Shown here in pieces: positions 33,532 through 42,489 of a stretch of DNA of 64,000 bases. Both the position numbers and the translations under genes were made by a program. The stretch is taken from the NCBI RefSeq assembly GCF_000685215.1, contig NZ_ARYJ01000002.1, forward strand, positions 310,001 through 374,000, given 5' to 3'. Below the pieces are notes generated by a model, which did not search any database, had not been told where the DNA came from, and saw nothing but the letters and a program-made list of their open reading frames with translations. The DNA comes from Hyphomonas jannaschiana VP2 (GTDB lineage Bacteria > Pseudomonadota > Alphaproteobacteria > Caulobacterales > Hyphomonadaceae). Numbering within the stretch: position 1 is the stretch's first letter; every line of letters starts with the position of its first letter.

Positions 33532-34887
33532 ATGACCAAGTTTTCCGACCTCGGCCTGAATCCGCTTCTTATGAAAGCCATCGCGGAAGAAGGCTATGAG
33601 ACGCCGACCCCGATTCAGGCACAGGCCATCCCGCTGCTGCTGGAAGACAAAGACCTTCTGGGCATCGCCCAGACCGGCACCGGCAAGACGGCGGCCTTCG
33701 CGCTGCCGACCCTCGATTTCATGCTGGAGTTCCCGCAGAAGCGCCGGGCACGGAGCGCCCGTGTTCTGGTGCTGGCGCCGACCCGCGAACTTGCCGGCCA
33801 GATCGCCGACAGCTTCCGCACCTATTCGCGCCACATGGACTGCAATGTGCAGACCGTGTTCGGCGGTGTGAACATCAATGCGCAGCGCCGCGCCCTTCAG
33901 GGTGGTGCAGACGTGCTGGTGGCAACGCCGGGCCGTCTGCTCGACCTTGTCGGCCAGAAAGCCGTCAGCCTGCAGGAAGTCGAAGTCCTGATCCTCGACG
34001 AAGCCGACCAGATGCTGGACATGGGCTTCATCCACGACCTGAAGAAGATCGTGGCGCAGGTGCCGAAGGACCGGCAGACCCTGCTGTTCTCGGCCACCAT
34101 GCCGAAGCTGATCTCCGATCTTGCGCAGCAATTCCTGGACAATCCTGTGCGCGTGTCCGTCACCCCGCCTTCCACCACGGCGGAACGTGTGGACCAGGGC
34201 GTCTACCACGTGTCCAACAATGACAAGCTGGAACTCCTGTTCGACGTGTTGAACAATCCGGAAATTGACCGGGCCCTTGTCTTTACCCGGACGAAGCACG
34301 GCGCGGATAAAGTCGTGCGCAAGCTACTTGCCAAAGGCCTGGACGCCAAAGCCATTCATGGCAACAAATCCCAGCCGCAGCGCCTGAAAGCGCTGGACGC
34401 CTTCAAGAACGGCACGTGCAAGGTGCTGGTCGCGACCGACATCGCCGCCCGCGGCATCGACATTGACGGCATCAGCCATGTCGTGAACTTCGAGGTTCCG
34501 AACGTGCCGGAACAGTATGTGCACCGTATCGGACGTACCGCGCGTGCCGGGCGGACCGGCCTTGCTGTGTCCTTCGTGGCAGAAGATGAGCGCTATTACC
34601 TGCGTGACATCGAGAAGACGATTGGCATGGAAGTCGACGTGCTGAAGGCCCCGGACGGTACGAAGGTGGACCTTCTGCCGACGCCGGATCCGAACGAACG
34701 CCTCTACAAGCCGAAAGGCCCGGCCCGTGGAAACGGCGGTGGCCGTTCGGGTGGTGGCGGTCGTGGTGGCCAGCGCCGTCCGCAAGCCAAAGCCAAGCCG
34801 CAAGGCGGCGCAGGCAAGCCCGGCGGTAAGCAGGGTGGTCGCAGCCGGGGCGGCAAGAAGCGGAAGCTGGAAGGCGCGCGCGGCTAG
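33532..34887 (+). CDS. DEAD-box RNA helicase (RhlE-like)
   Basis: The ATG at 33532 gives 451 aa. The DEAD-box motifs are complete: AQTGTGKT (near residue 46), PTRELAGQ, TPGR, DEADQMLDMGF, SATMP, and HRIGRTARAG near residue 345. The tail is rich in Gly, Arg and Lys (GGRSGGGGRGG), as in RhlE and other ribosome-assembly helicases. An ATP-dependent RNA chaperone for rRNA or cold-stress mRNA is likely. The 268-bp upstream gap could hold a long leader; a longer frame opening at 33379 is not credible. Confidence 0.93.
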   Translation: MTKFSDLGLNPLLMKAIAEEGYETPTPIQAQAIPLLLEDKDLLGIAQTGTGKTAAFALPTLDFMLEFPQKRRARSARVLVLAPTRELAGQIADSFRTYSRHMDCNVQTVFGGVNINAQRRALQGGADVLVATPGRLLDLVGQKAVSLQEVEVLILDEADQMLDMGFIHDLKKIVAQVPKDRQTLLFSATMPKLISDLAQQFLDNPVRVSVTPPSTTAERVDQGVYHVSNNDKLELLFDVLNNPEIDRALVFTRTKHGADKVVRKLLAKGLDAKAIHGNKSQPQRLKALDAFKNGTCKVLVATDIAARGIDIDGISHVVNFEVPNVPEQYVHRIGRTARAGRTGLAVSFVAEDERYYLRDIEKTIGMEVDVLKAPDGTKVDLLPTPDPNERLYKPKGPARGNGGGRSGGGGRGGQRRPQAKAKPQGGAGKPGGKQGGRSRGGKKRKLEGARG

Positions 34888-36143
34888 AGGCTGGCGCGCA
34901 GCCTCGCCCAGTCATTGGCGAGGCTGTCGCGGAAGGCCGGTGCGGCGACGGCGATCAGCCGTTCGGCGCGCTGGTCAACATCTGCGGTGGCCAGGTCCGC
35001 CACGCCATGCTCGGTCACGACATAGCCGGCTTCGGCGCGGCTGAGCGTGACCGTCGGCGAGGTGAGCTGTAGCACAATCCGGGACAGGCTGCCGCCGCGC
35101 GCCGTGGCGGGCAGGGCGATAATGCTGCGCCCACCGGCTGAGAGCTGAGCCCCGCGCACGAAATTCCCGAGGCCGCCCGTGGACGCCACCTGCCTGCCTT
35201 TCACCCATTCGGAATTCAACTGGCCGAACAGATCTACTTCGACCCCGCCATTGATGGCGGCGAGACGCGGAATGGCGGCCAGGACCGGCACGGAATGCGT
35301 GACGCTGACAGGCTGGAAGTTGAAGCGTGGGTCTGACCCGGCTGCCTCATAAAGTGGCGGCGTGCCGATGGCCGTGCCGGTCAGGATCGAACCGGGCGCG
35401 GAACTGATCGCTCCTGAATTCACCGCTTCCAATGCGGCATCTGTGATCATGCCTGTATGAATACGGATATTCCTGTGATGTGCCGCTGCGGCCATGGCGA
35501 TCTGCTGAACGCTGCCAATGCCGGACTGGACGGTGAACCCATCCCCCAGCAGCGTGGCAACATTTGCGGCGATGGCCTTTGCTTCATCTGGCAGTGGGGG
35601 GTCACCCAGTGTGATCAGAGGCGTATCATCTTCAATGACGTCTGCAAAATCGGAGAGAGGCAAACGCGGCGATGTTGCCGGGAAGGGCATATCCGGACGG
35701 ATGACCGCGATCCGGCGCACCTTGCCTCGTGCCATGACGGCGGGCGACATGTCCGTGCCGAGGCTGAGAGAGACGTCACCGCGTTTGTCCGGCGCTGATA
35801 CGGGAATGAAGGCGGCATCCAACGGCACCGTCTTCAGCCATTCATACGCCCCCGAATAGTGGATGGGCGTGAGGTGGTAGCGGCCGTCCTCAAAAGCAGA
35901 GCGGTATTCCGAATAGAGAAACGTGCCTTCCGCACGGCTACCCGGATGAAATCCCGTCCAGGCCGTCCGGTTTATGCCGGGCAGCCAGTGGCCGATGAAG
36001 GTCGCGCCGTCGGCGAGATCCGGTTCATCCCGAAGCGTGGTTGCGATGCAACCCGGTTCAGCCGGGCCGCCGGGAACATAGATACGCGGCTTGCCGCCCG
36101 TGGCGGCCCTCAGGTCACGAAGCAGGTCTGCTGTTGCCGTCAA
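34884..36143 (-). CDS. Acetyl-CoA hydrolase/CoA-transferase family protein
   Basis: A 419-aa protein of the 4-hydroxybutyrate/acetate CoA-transferase family, starting at TTG 36143 just after the DUF2855 stop with GAGG five bases upstream. Family landmarks are visible: the N-terminal FIGHWLPGINR, the oxyanion-loop-like QSGIGSVQQIAMA near residue 220, and a C-terminal TEHGVADL. The segment that normally carries the catalytic glutamate (pattern H-S/T-E-M) reads HTGMITD here, with Gly at that position. It may therefore be a thiol-binding or altered enzyme. It belongs to the leftward P450-ECH-DUF2855 run and overlaps the convergent helicase stop by four bases. Confidence 0.8.
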   Translation of the reverse strand: MTATADLLRDLRAATGGKPRIYVPGGPAEPGCIATTLRDEPDLADGATFIGHWLPGINRTAWTGFHPGSRAEGTFLYSEYRSAFEDGRYHLTPIHYSGAYEWLKTVPLDAAFIPVSAPDKRGDVSLSLGTDMSPAVMARGKVRRIAVIRPDMPFPATSPRLPLSDFADVIEDDTPLITLGDPPLPDEAKAIAANVATLLGDGFTVQSGIGSVQQIAMAAAAHHRNIRIHTGMITDAALEAVNSGAISSAPGSILTGTAIGTPPLYEAAGSDPRFNFQPVSVTHSVPVLAAIPRLAAINGGVEVDLFGQLNSEWVKGRQVASTGGLGNFVRGAQLSAGGRSIIALPATARGGSLSRIVLQLTSPTVTLSRAEAGYVVTEHGVADLATADVDQRAERLIAVAAPAFRDSLANDWARLRASL

Positions 36144-36150
36144 ACGCGCC

Positions 36151-37221
36151 TCATGGCGTGAGGATCAGGCCCGAGGCGGGGCTGACATCGGCATCCAGTG
36201 TTTTCAGCCATGCGGTGGTGATTGCCTCATGCCCTTTGCTCTGTTTCGGTTTCACGAATTTGCGGGACGCCTTGTAGAAGCTGAGCAGCGACTGGCCAAG
36301 TTTGGCATTCAGCGCATTGGCGCCGATCTGCTTGGTGCGTTCAGCGGCATAGGTTGGCACAAAGAAGAATTCCGGCTGCGGATCTGGAAGCTGGATCGGC
36401 GCGCGATTGCCTTCCCAGTCTGTCACCCCGATGACGAGGCTGCGCACGAGACGGTCCTTGAGTGCATTGTGCACATCGGCGGTCAGCGCCGGGCGGCCGA
36501 GGAAATCGACAAAGGCGGTCAGGCCGCGGGCATGGAGCCGGTCCGCATCCGCATAGGTCCGCACCCGGCCATAGAGACCGGTCGATTCCACGAATGACTT
36601 GTTGCCCTTCGACGTCAGCGCGACCGTGTCCACATTGCCGCGCTGTTTCAGGCAGTGCGCCAGCGCCATGGCCGTTTTGGATGAAGCGGAGGAGATCACG
36701 ACGGTCTCCGGGATCGGATCGCCCGTTTCCATCAGGGAATCGTCAATCATCCAGCCCGTGGTGAACAGCGGACGGAACAGCATTTGCTGCGCCTCGAACT
36801 CCTTGTCATAGGAGGGGTCTGCTGCGGTGAAGATGTAGGTGTTGTAGATCGGCGCCATAGGCTGGCGGTGCTCGGCGCCGTCAATAAAGCTCGCCTTGCC
36901 GACCTTGGCGGGCTTCACATCGAAGCGGTCAGAGATCGGAAGGTATCCGTAGACGCGCTGGCCGGCTGAGACGCCCTCGGCCTTGGACTCCTCCACCGTG
37001 GCAAAGCCCCAGACTGGTACCCGCCCGAAGGCCGGGTCGGCGGCTGGAAAAAAGTCCCAGTATTTCATGGCGTCGCCGAATGTGGCGTAAGTCACATTGT
37101 TGGCCGTCAGGGCGAAAGCCTCAACCTTCAGACGGGCGCAGCCATCGGCCAGCGGTGCGGCTGGCTGATCGGCCCATTGAACCTCGCGCAGATCTTCGCG
37201 GCGGATGAGAAAATCGCTCAT
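36151..37221 (-). CDS. DUF2855-family protein
   Basis: A 356-aa protein of unknown function that looks like a degenerate MDR-type dehydrogenase: an N-terminal barrel-like part (MSDFLIRREDLREVQW; AFALTANNVTYATFGDAM) and a C-terminal part in which TVVISSASSKTAMALAHCL is the nucleotide-fold equivalent but lacks the glycine-rich motif. The C-terminal 35 residues are basic (SFYKASRKFVKPKQS). Its start overlaps the stop of the enoyl-CoA hydratase by four bases. Confidence 0.85.
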   Translation of the reverse strand: MSDFLIRREDLREVQWADQPAAPLADGCARLKVEAFALTANNVTYATFGDAMKYWDFFPAADPAFGRVPVWGFATVEESKAEGVSAGQRVYGYLPISDRFDVKPAKVGKASFIDGAEHRQPMAPIYNTYIFTAADPSYDKEFEAQQMLFRPLFTTGWMIDDSLMETGDPIPETVVISSASSKTAMALAHCLKQRGNVDTVALTSKGNKSFVESTGLYGRVRTYADADRLHARGLTAFVDFLGRPALTADVHNALKDRLVRSLVIGVTDWEGNRAPIQLPDPQPEFFFVPTYAAERTKQIGANALNAKLGQSLLSFYKASRKFVKPKQSKGHEAITTAWLKTLDADVSPASGLILTP

Positions 37222-37976
37222 TTTTTCGCTTTCGGTGACTTCCCTGTAAAGGCCCCGATTCGAGCCTGCATGTCAGGCCCCACGCCCTCACTGTTGAGTA
37301 CCTCCCATTGCAGGCCGCTGTCCATATCGCGTGCATCGGTCGCTTCCAGAAGGCGCTTGTTGGCGGCATGAGAAAAGGCAGAGTTTTCCGTGATCTGTCC
37401 GGCCAGTTTTTCGATCGCTGCGTCGAACTCGGCATCCGGCACGACCATCTCGGTGAGGCCGATGCGGAAGGCTTCGTCTGCGCGGATCATTTCCGCTGTG
37501 AACATCAGACGCTTTGCGGTGGCGATCCCCACTCGGCGGGGCAGGCGCTGGCTCATGCCCCAGATCGGTGTCAGCGCCCATTTGGCGTGTGTGTCGCCGA
37601 AACGGGCGCTCTCAGCGGCGATGATGAAGTCTGCCGCGAGGGCGACTTCCAGTGCGCCGGTATAGCAATGCCCGTGCACCGCCGCGATCACCGGCTTCGG
37701 CAGGCGCTCCATCAGGCGCAGCGTTTCGGAATGCCAGCCGCGGGATGGCACGGCTTCCCCCTCGGCGATGTCGGCCAGGTCATGCCCGGCGGAGAAGCAT
37801 TTGCCTGCGCCGCGCAGGACGACACAGCTGATCGTGTCGTCCTTGTAGAGATCGGACACATGCGCGCGGAGTTCGCGAAACATGCCGACTGTCAGGGCAT
37901 TCAGCTTGTCCGGACGGTTCAGGGTGAGAATAGCGCAGCCATTCTTGTCCTGACGGGTAACGAGGGCGTCTGTCAT
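37218..37976 (-). CDS. Enoyl-CoA hydratase/isomerase family protein
   Basis: The ATG at 37976 overlaps the P450 stop by four bases and gives 252 aa. Crotonase features: LNRPDKLNAL near residue 20, the oxyanion-hole segment GAGKCFSAGHDLAD near 60 and GHCYTGALEVALAADF near 104. Glutamate in the second motif appears as E in GALEVALA, fitting a hydratase/isomerase. It is coupled at both ends to P450 and DUF2855, so it should act in the same pathway, probably degradation of a hydrophobic substrate via CoA thioesters. Confidence 0.88.
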   Translation of the reverse strand: MTDALVTRQDKNGCAILTLNRPDKLNALTVGMFRELRAHVSDLYKDDTISCVVLRGAGKCFSAGHDLADIAEGEAVPSRGWHSETLRLMERLPKPVIAAVHGHCYTGALEVALAADFIIAAESARFGDTHAKWALTPIWGMSQRLPRRVGIATAKRLMFTAEMIRADEAFRIGLTEMVVPDAEFDAAIEKLAGQITENSAFSHAANKRLLEATDARDMDSGLQWEVLNSEGVGPDMQARIGAFTGKSPKAKK

Positions 37977-39304
37977 GTTCCGAGATCCACCATGAGGCTG
38001 GAGATGGCGTGGACGAAATTGTTCGGCGCAATGGTCTGTTCGCCCGTCCATTTCACATCCGGGAAGCGCGACAGGATCTGGCGGTAGGCGGCTTCCAGCT
38101 GCATATTGGCAACACGCTGTCCGAGGCAGACATGCGGGCCGTGCCCGAAGGCGAGGTGTTCCTTGGCATTTTCACGCGTGATGTCGAACCGGTTCGGATC
38201 CGGGAATTTCGCCGGGTCGCGATTGGCTGCGGCATAGTACATGACCACCTTTTCGCCTTCGGCAATCGGCTGGCCGCCGAGTTCCGTATCGGTGGTTGCA
38301 GTCCGGCGCATATAGGTGACCGGGGAGACCATACGGATCGCTTCGTGGACGAAGTTCGGGAACAGATCCGGGTTGGCCTGCAGTTTTACCTTCTGATCCG
38401 CAAACTCCGTCAGCAGGCGCATCGTTCCGGAGAGGGAGTTTCGGGTCGTGTCATTGCCCGCGAACACGATCAGCAGCCACGAGCCGTCGAGGAATTCGGG
38501 GCTCAGCGGCTTGCCGTCGATTTCGACATTGGCGATGGCGGAGAGGAGGTCCTCTTTCGGTTCCTTCCGGCGCTCGGCGAGCAGGTGGCGGCCGAAATCG
38601 AACATCGCCTGGATTTCGTTGATGAACTCCATCATCTCTTCCGGCGTTACATTGCCGAGGCCTTCCTGCTGGGCCCGGTATTGCGAGGTTTCCAGGAAGT
38701 GCATCCAGTGGACCAGTTTCGGCCGGTCGGCCGCTGGGACGCCGAGGATTTCACATAAGGTGAACAGCGGCAGTTCGGCGGAGAACATTTCCACCATGTC
38801 GACCACCGGGCCTTGCTTCTCCATTGCGTCGAGCAGTTCGGTCATATAGGCATCCACGCGCTTGCGAAGTTCGGCGACGAAGCCCGGGCGGAAGAAGTGC
38901 ATGTGCTCCATGCGAAGCGGCGTGTGGTAGGGCCGGTCCAGATTGATCAGGCTGTTCAGGCTGGAAGAGTGCAGCAGCGGATGGCGCGGCTGGTCCGGCA
39001 GGCCGTAGGTCATCAGGATGCCGCCCCGCTGGGACGAGTAAGTCGCCGGGTCCAGCTCAACCTTCTTGACGAGGTCATAGGAGGTGACGGCCCAGAAGCC
39101 GGCGGCGGCCTGTTCCGGATGCCACATTACCGGGGCCTTTTCCCGCATCAGGGCGAAGGCTTCGTGCGTGTAACCGCCATGGCTGGAAAAGACCTCCGGA
39201 TCGGTGAGGTTCACCGGCGGAGCGAGATCAAAAACGGGCGCGTTCGAAGGCGCCTGCGGCGGGACTTCCTGCTGATACGTGTCGGTCACATTCTGAAGCG
39301 TCAT
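37973..39304 (-). CDS. Cytochrome P450
   Basis: A 443-aa soluble bacterial P450. The I-helix oxygen-binding motif is AGNDTTRNS, the K-helix ExxR is in HEAIRMVSP, and the heme-thiolate loop is FGHGPHVCLGQRV with Cys near residue 393. It is related to the steroid/fatty-acid hydroxylase group (CYP125/142-like layout), but the substrate is not determinable. No ferredoxin or reductase gene is nearby, so electron partners come from elsewhere. It is the first gene of the leftward operon. Confidence 0.92.
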   Translation of the reverse strand: MTLQNVTDTYQQEVPPQAPSNAPVFDLAPPVNLTDPEVFSSHGGYTHEAFALMREKAPVMWHPEQAAAGFWAVTSYDLVKKVELDPATYSSQRGGILMTYGLPDQPRHPLLHSSSLNSLINLDRPYHTPLRMEHMHFFRPGFVAELRKRVDAYMTELLDAMEKQGPVVDMVEMFSAELPLFTLCEILGVPAADRPKLVHWMHFLETSQYRAQQEGLGNVTPEEMMEFINEIQAMFDFGRHLLAERRKEPKEDLLSAIANVEIDGKPLSPEFLDGSWLLIVFAGNDTTRNSLSGTMRLLTEFADQKVKLQANPDLFPNFVHEAIRMVSPVTYMRRTATTDTELGGQPIAEGEKVVMYYAAANRDPAKFPDPNRFDITRENAKEHLAFGHGPHVCLGQRVANMQLEAAYRQILSRFPDVKWTGEQTIAPNNFVHAISSLMVDLGT

Positions 39305-39353
39305 GCAATGCCTCCCTTATGGCGATCACCACGGGCGGCATTTGAGCGCCGTC

Positions 39354-40469
39354 TCAGCGTGGCTTGCTGCGTTTTCTGTTGCCTGACAACTTACCGGAAG
39401 GCGGCTTGCTGCCAAGGCGTGACTTGACGGAAGGATGTTTCGCGGAAGGGGATTTCTCGGCCGGAGGCTTGGCGCTGGTCGACCATTCCTCATCCGGTTT
39501 CCGGCCCTTTTTGCTACGCGGTTTGGGCGGCGGTTTCGGACCGGGCTTGCCACCGCGCGGCGCAGGCTTGCGAGGCGTGGTGCTAGTGCTTTGGCGAACA
39601 GGCGCGCCGTCCTTAAGCCCCTCATAGAGGTGCCCGACCGCTTCGGCGAGCAGGTCCGGCGGCACTTCATCCACCTGGCCGGGCTTCAAATCGACCAGTT
39701 CGAATGGGCCATAGGAAACCCGGATCAGCCGGTTGACCATCAGGTCCAGCGATTCCAGCGCGCGCCGTACCTCGCGCTTCTTGCCTTCGGCCAGTGTAAC
39801 GGTCAGCCAGTTGTTCGCGCCCGTTTCCCGGTCAAGCACCGCGCGGATCGGCTGGTACTTCACGCCCTCGACCGTGATGCCCTGGGCGAGCTTCTCGATC
39901 TTTTCCGGCGTCACCGTGCCGTGGGCACGCACACGATAGGTCCGCTCCAGCCCGCTGGACGGCAGTTCCAGGGCTCTCGCCAGCGCACCATCATTGGTGA
40001 GCAGCAACAGGCCTTCAGTGGTGAGGTCCAGGCGGCCAACGGTCACCACGCGGGGCAGGGTGCGGGGCAGTTCGTCGAAGATGGTCCGGCGGCCTTCCGG
40101 GTCCACATTGGTCGTGATGAGGCCGGATGGCTTGTGATAGCGCCAGACGCGGGTCGCTTCCGGCGCAGAGATAATGCGGCGGCCGACGCGGATCAGTTCC
40201 TTGCCGGTCACCTTGAAGGCGGGCGACGTCAGCTTCTTGCCGTCGACGCTGACTTTGCCTTCTTCGATCAGGCGCTCGACTTCGCGGCGCGAGGCGACGC
40301 CAGCCCGCGCGAGATATTTCGCGATGCGCTCGCCTTCACTCCAGTCGGGTTCCGCGGCGGGGCCGCGTGCTTTGGTGGTTTTGTTTACGGGGCCGCGCTT
40401 GCTGCCCGGTTTGCCTTGCGCGCCCGCAGGGTTGCGGCGCAGGCGGCCCGTCTCTCGACGCTCCGTCAT
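39354..40469 (-). CDS. rluB: Ribosomal large-subunit pseudouridine synthase (RluB-type)
   Basis: Isomerises a uridine in 23S rRNA. The N-terminus (MTERRETGRLRRNPAG) is basic, followed by an S4 RNA-binding domain (RIAKYLARAGVASRREVERLI, about residues 48-68) and the RsuA/RluB catalytic domain with GRLDLTTEGLLLLTNDG, the active-site aspartate near 140. The C-terminal 90 residues form a Lys/Pro/Ser-rich tail. Total length 371 aa, longer than E. coli RluB because of the tail. It reads leftward, just upstream of the P450 promoter region. Confidence 0.9.
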   Translation of the reverse strand: MTERRETGRLRRNPAGAQGKPGSKRGPVNKTTKARGPAAEPDWSEGERIAKYLARAGVASRREVERLIEEGKVSVDGKKLTSPAFKVTGKELIRVGRRIISAPEATRVWRYHKPSGLITTNVDPEGRRTIFDELPRTLPRVVTVGRLDLTTEGLLLLTNDGALARALELPSSGLERTYRVRAHGTVTPEKIEKLAQGITVEGVKYQPIRAVLDRETGANNWLTVTLAEGKKREVRRALESLDLMVNRLIRVSYGPFELVDLKPGQVDEVPPDLLAEAVGHLYEGLKDGAPVRQSTSTTPRKPAPRGGKPGPKPPPKPRSKKGRKPDEEWSTSAKPPAEKSPSAKHPSVKSRLGSKPPSGKLSGNRKRSKPR

Positions 40470-40542
40470 GATGGCTTCCTTTCAATGTCAGAGGCCCGAA
40501 TCCGTCATCCGGGCCTCCGATGCAAGGGCTTTTGGCCGTCGC

Positions 40543-41925
40543 TTATTTCGACAGCTCCGTGATCAGCACGTACCAATGGTCCAGCGCGCCGGGGATCGAG
40601 TCGACCGGAACGCGCTCGTTCAGGCCGTGGGCATACTCGTCCGAAGGCTTCATGAAGATGCCGGTAACGCCATAGGTATCGATGCCTTCCTTGCGGAAGA
40701 ACAGGCCGTCCGTCGTGCCGGCGGACATGGACGGGATGATCGGAAGGCCGGGCGCCTGGGCATCCACCGCCTTGCGCAGCGCGGCCATGATTTCCGGGTG
40801 CAGCGGCGAGGTTTCCGATTGCGGGAACTCCTCCGGGAAGGTCACTTCTGCGCCGTCGCCTGCCAGTTCCTGAAGCTTAGCCATAACTTCGCGCGGCGGA
40901 ATGCCGGGGAAGATGCGGCAATTGATGTTCGCGACCACGCTCTGCGGCAGGGCGTTCGGTGCATGTCCGCCGGTGATCTCGGTCGGCACACAGGTTGTCC
41001 GCGTGATGCCGACGAACTCGGATTCCTGGCCGATCCGGTCGGTGGCGGCCATATCGGTCGGGTCGGCGGCGAAACGGGCCATCGCTTCGCCGAGGTCCCC
41101 CTCCGTGCGCTTTGCCGTCTCGGCGAAGAAGGCGAGCGTTAGCTCGCTGGTCTGTACCGGGAATTTGTAGGCGCCGATCCGTTCCAGCACACTGGCCATG
41201 TCGACAATCGCATTGTGCGCTGTCGGGCGGCTGGAATGGCCGCCGGGATTGGTGATGGTGATCTTGAAGTCGGCATAGGTCTTTTCGCCGGCCTGCAGGC
41301 TGTAGAAGGCGTAGGTGCCGTCTTCATTCAGCGTGCCGCCACCCCCATCGGCATTCAGCACGTAGCGTGCATTCCGGTAGAGCGGAGCGATCGTCTCGGC
41401 GGTCTTCTGCGCGGTCTCTTCATCTCCTGTCAGAATGAGGACGATGTCGTTTTCCGGTTCAAACCCTTCACGCTTCAGGCGCAACAGCGTGGTGACCAGC
41501 ATGGTCAGGCCGTATTTATCGTCCAGCACGCCGCGCCCATAGTAATAGGTGCCATCCGTTTCCATCGTGAACGGAGCGCGTTCCCAGTCGGCCGGGTTGG
41601 CTTCGACAACGTCCATATGCGCGTTCAGAAGTATCGGGGAGCCCGGGGTCTTGCCATGATAGGTCGCGATCAGCGTAGCGGTCTCGCCCAGCGGAACAAT
41701 CTCGATGTCCTCTTTCGCGAAACCGCCAGCTTCCAGCTCGCCGGCAAGGTATTCTGCATAGGCCGGAACCTTGCCGCGTCCGGCGACCGTGTCGAACGCC
41801 ACGGATTTGCCGAGAATTTCGGTCGCCTTGTCGATATCGACCTGTTCGGCACTGGCCGTGGTCGGCGCGGAGACGCATCCGACGAGGAGAAGTGCGGCGA
41901 GACTGGAAAGAATTTTCTGTTTCAT
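40543..41925 (-). CDS. M20-family metallopeptidase, lipoprotein
   Basis: A 460-aa zinc peptidase with a lipobox (LLLVGC, Cys17), so it should be attached to the membrane and act in the periplasm. M20 motifs: LLNAHMDVVEAN (His and Asp metal ligands), the general base and second metal site GDEETAQK, a glycine-rich NADGGGG and the lid-domain GGHSSRPT. Members remove C-terminal or N-terminal amino acids from small peptides or split acyl amino acids. Its ATG overlaps the stop of the membrane gene upstream by four bases. Confidence 0.9.
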   Translation of the reverse strand: MKQKILSSLAALLLVGCVSAPTTASAEQVDIDKATEILGKSVAFDTVAGRGKVPAYAEYLAGELEAGGFAKEDIEIVPLGETATLIATYHGKTPGSPILLNAHMDVVEANPADWERAPFTMETDGTYYYGRGVLDDKYGLTMLVTTLLRLKREGFEPENDIVLILTGDEETAQKTAETIAPLYRNARYVLNADGGGGTLNEDGTYAFYSLQAGEKTYADFKITITNPGGHSSRPTAHNAIVDMASVLERIGAYKFPVQTSELTLAFFAETAKRTEGDLGEAMARFAADPTDMAATDRIGQESEFVGITRTTCVPTEITGGHAPNALPQSVVANINCRIFPGIPPREVMAKLQELAGDGAEVTFPEEFPQSETSPLHPEIMAALRKAVDAQAPGLPIIPSMSAGTTDGLFFRKEGIDTYGVTGIFMKPSDEYAHGLNERVPVDSIPGALDHWYVLITELSK

Positions 41926-42350
41926 TTCGTGAAGGTCCGGATGATGTCGTAGATCTGAATAAGGTTGGCGCCGATCGCCAGGCCTATGAGGATTTCGAGC
42001 GGGATCCAGACCGGGATCAGGCCGCGGGCGCGGTTGCGGCCGCGGTCTGCAAACAGGGAGACCAGCCGCCCGATGCCGGCGCCGATCCAGCCAAGCGCCA
42101 GCGGCAGGGCCGCGAACCCGGCATAGATGGCAGGCAGGTTCAGCGCGATCAGCAGGGCAGACAGGTGTGCCATCAGGAACAGGCCGCCATAGGTGGCCCG
42201 AAATTCCGAATAGCCACCCGGCCGGGCCGGATCAGGATCCTCAACAAGGCGCACAACGCCGGATGCCCACCGTGGGGAGATCAGGGCACCGAGACCCATG
42301 GCCGCCCCGGACGCCAGGGCAATGCAGGAAATCATCTGGCCGTAGTGCAT
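41922..42350 (-). CDS. Small membrane protein, DUF4345-like
   Basis: The ATG at 42350 (MHYGQMISC) is preferred; GAGAGGA lies about eight bases before it, and the earlier in-frame ATG at 42380 is less favoured. The product is 142 aa with four hydrophobic spans and a FRATYGGLFLMAHLSALL segment, similar to DUF4345 membrane proteins. Function unknown. It is coupled to the M20 peptidase by a 4-bp overlap. Confidence 0.7.
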   Translation of the reverse strand: MHYGQMISCIALASGAAMGLGALISPRWASGVVRLVEDPDPARPGGYSEFRATYGGLFLMAHLSALLIALNLPAIYAGFAALPLALGWIGAGIGRLVSLFADRGRNRARGLIPVWIPLEILIGLAIGANLIQIYDIIRTFTK

Positions 42351-42432
42351 GAAGATTCGTCCTCTCAGCAGCCCGGACATTAGATGGCTTTTCGCGCGAG
42401 TCTAATCCTGTCTTCAGTCTGTTGGCCGGCAC

Positions 42433-42465
42433 ACAAAAAAACGCCGGCCAATACAGGCCGGCGTT
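42433..42465 (-). terminator. Rho-independent terminator after the EAL gene
   Basis: On the minus strand the stem AACGCCGGCC (42465-42456) pairs with GGCCGGCGTT (42449-42440) around a six-base loop and is followed directly by a T-run at 42440-42433. It lies 25 bp past the stop of the EAL-domain gene and should end its transcript. Confidence 0.9.
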
Positions 42466-42489
42466 GGAGAGTTGGGTTGGGGGGGATGA

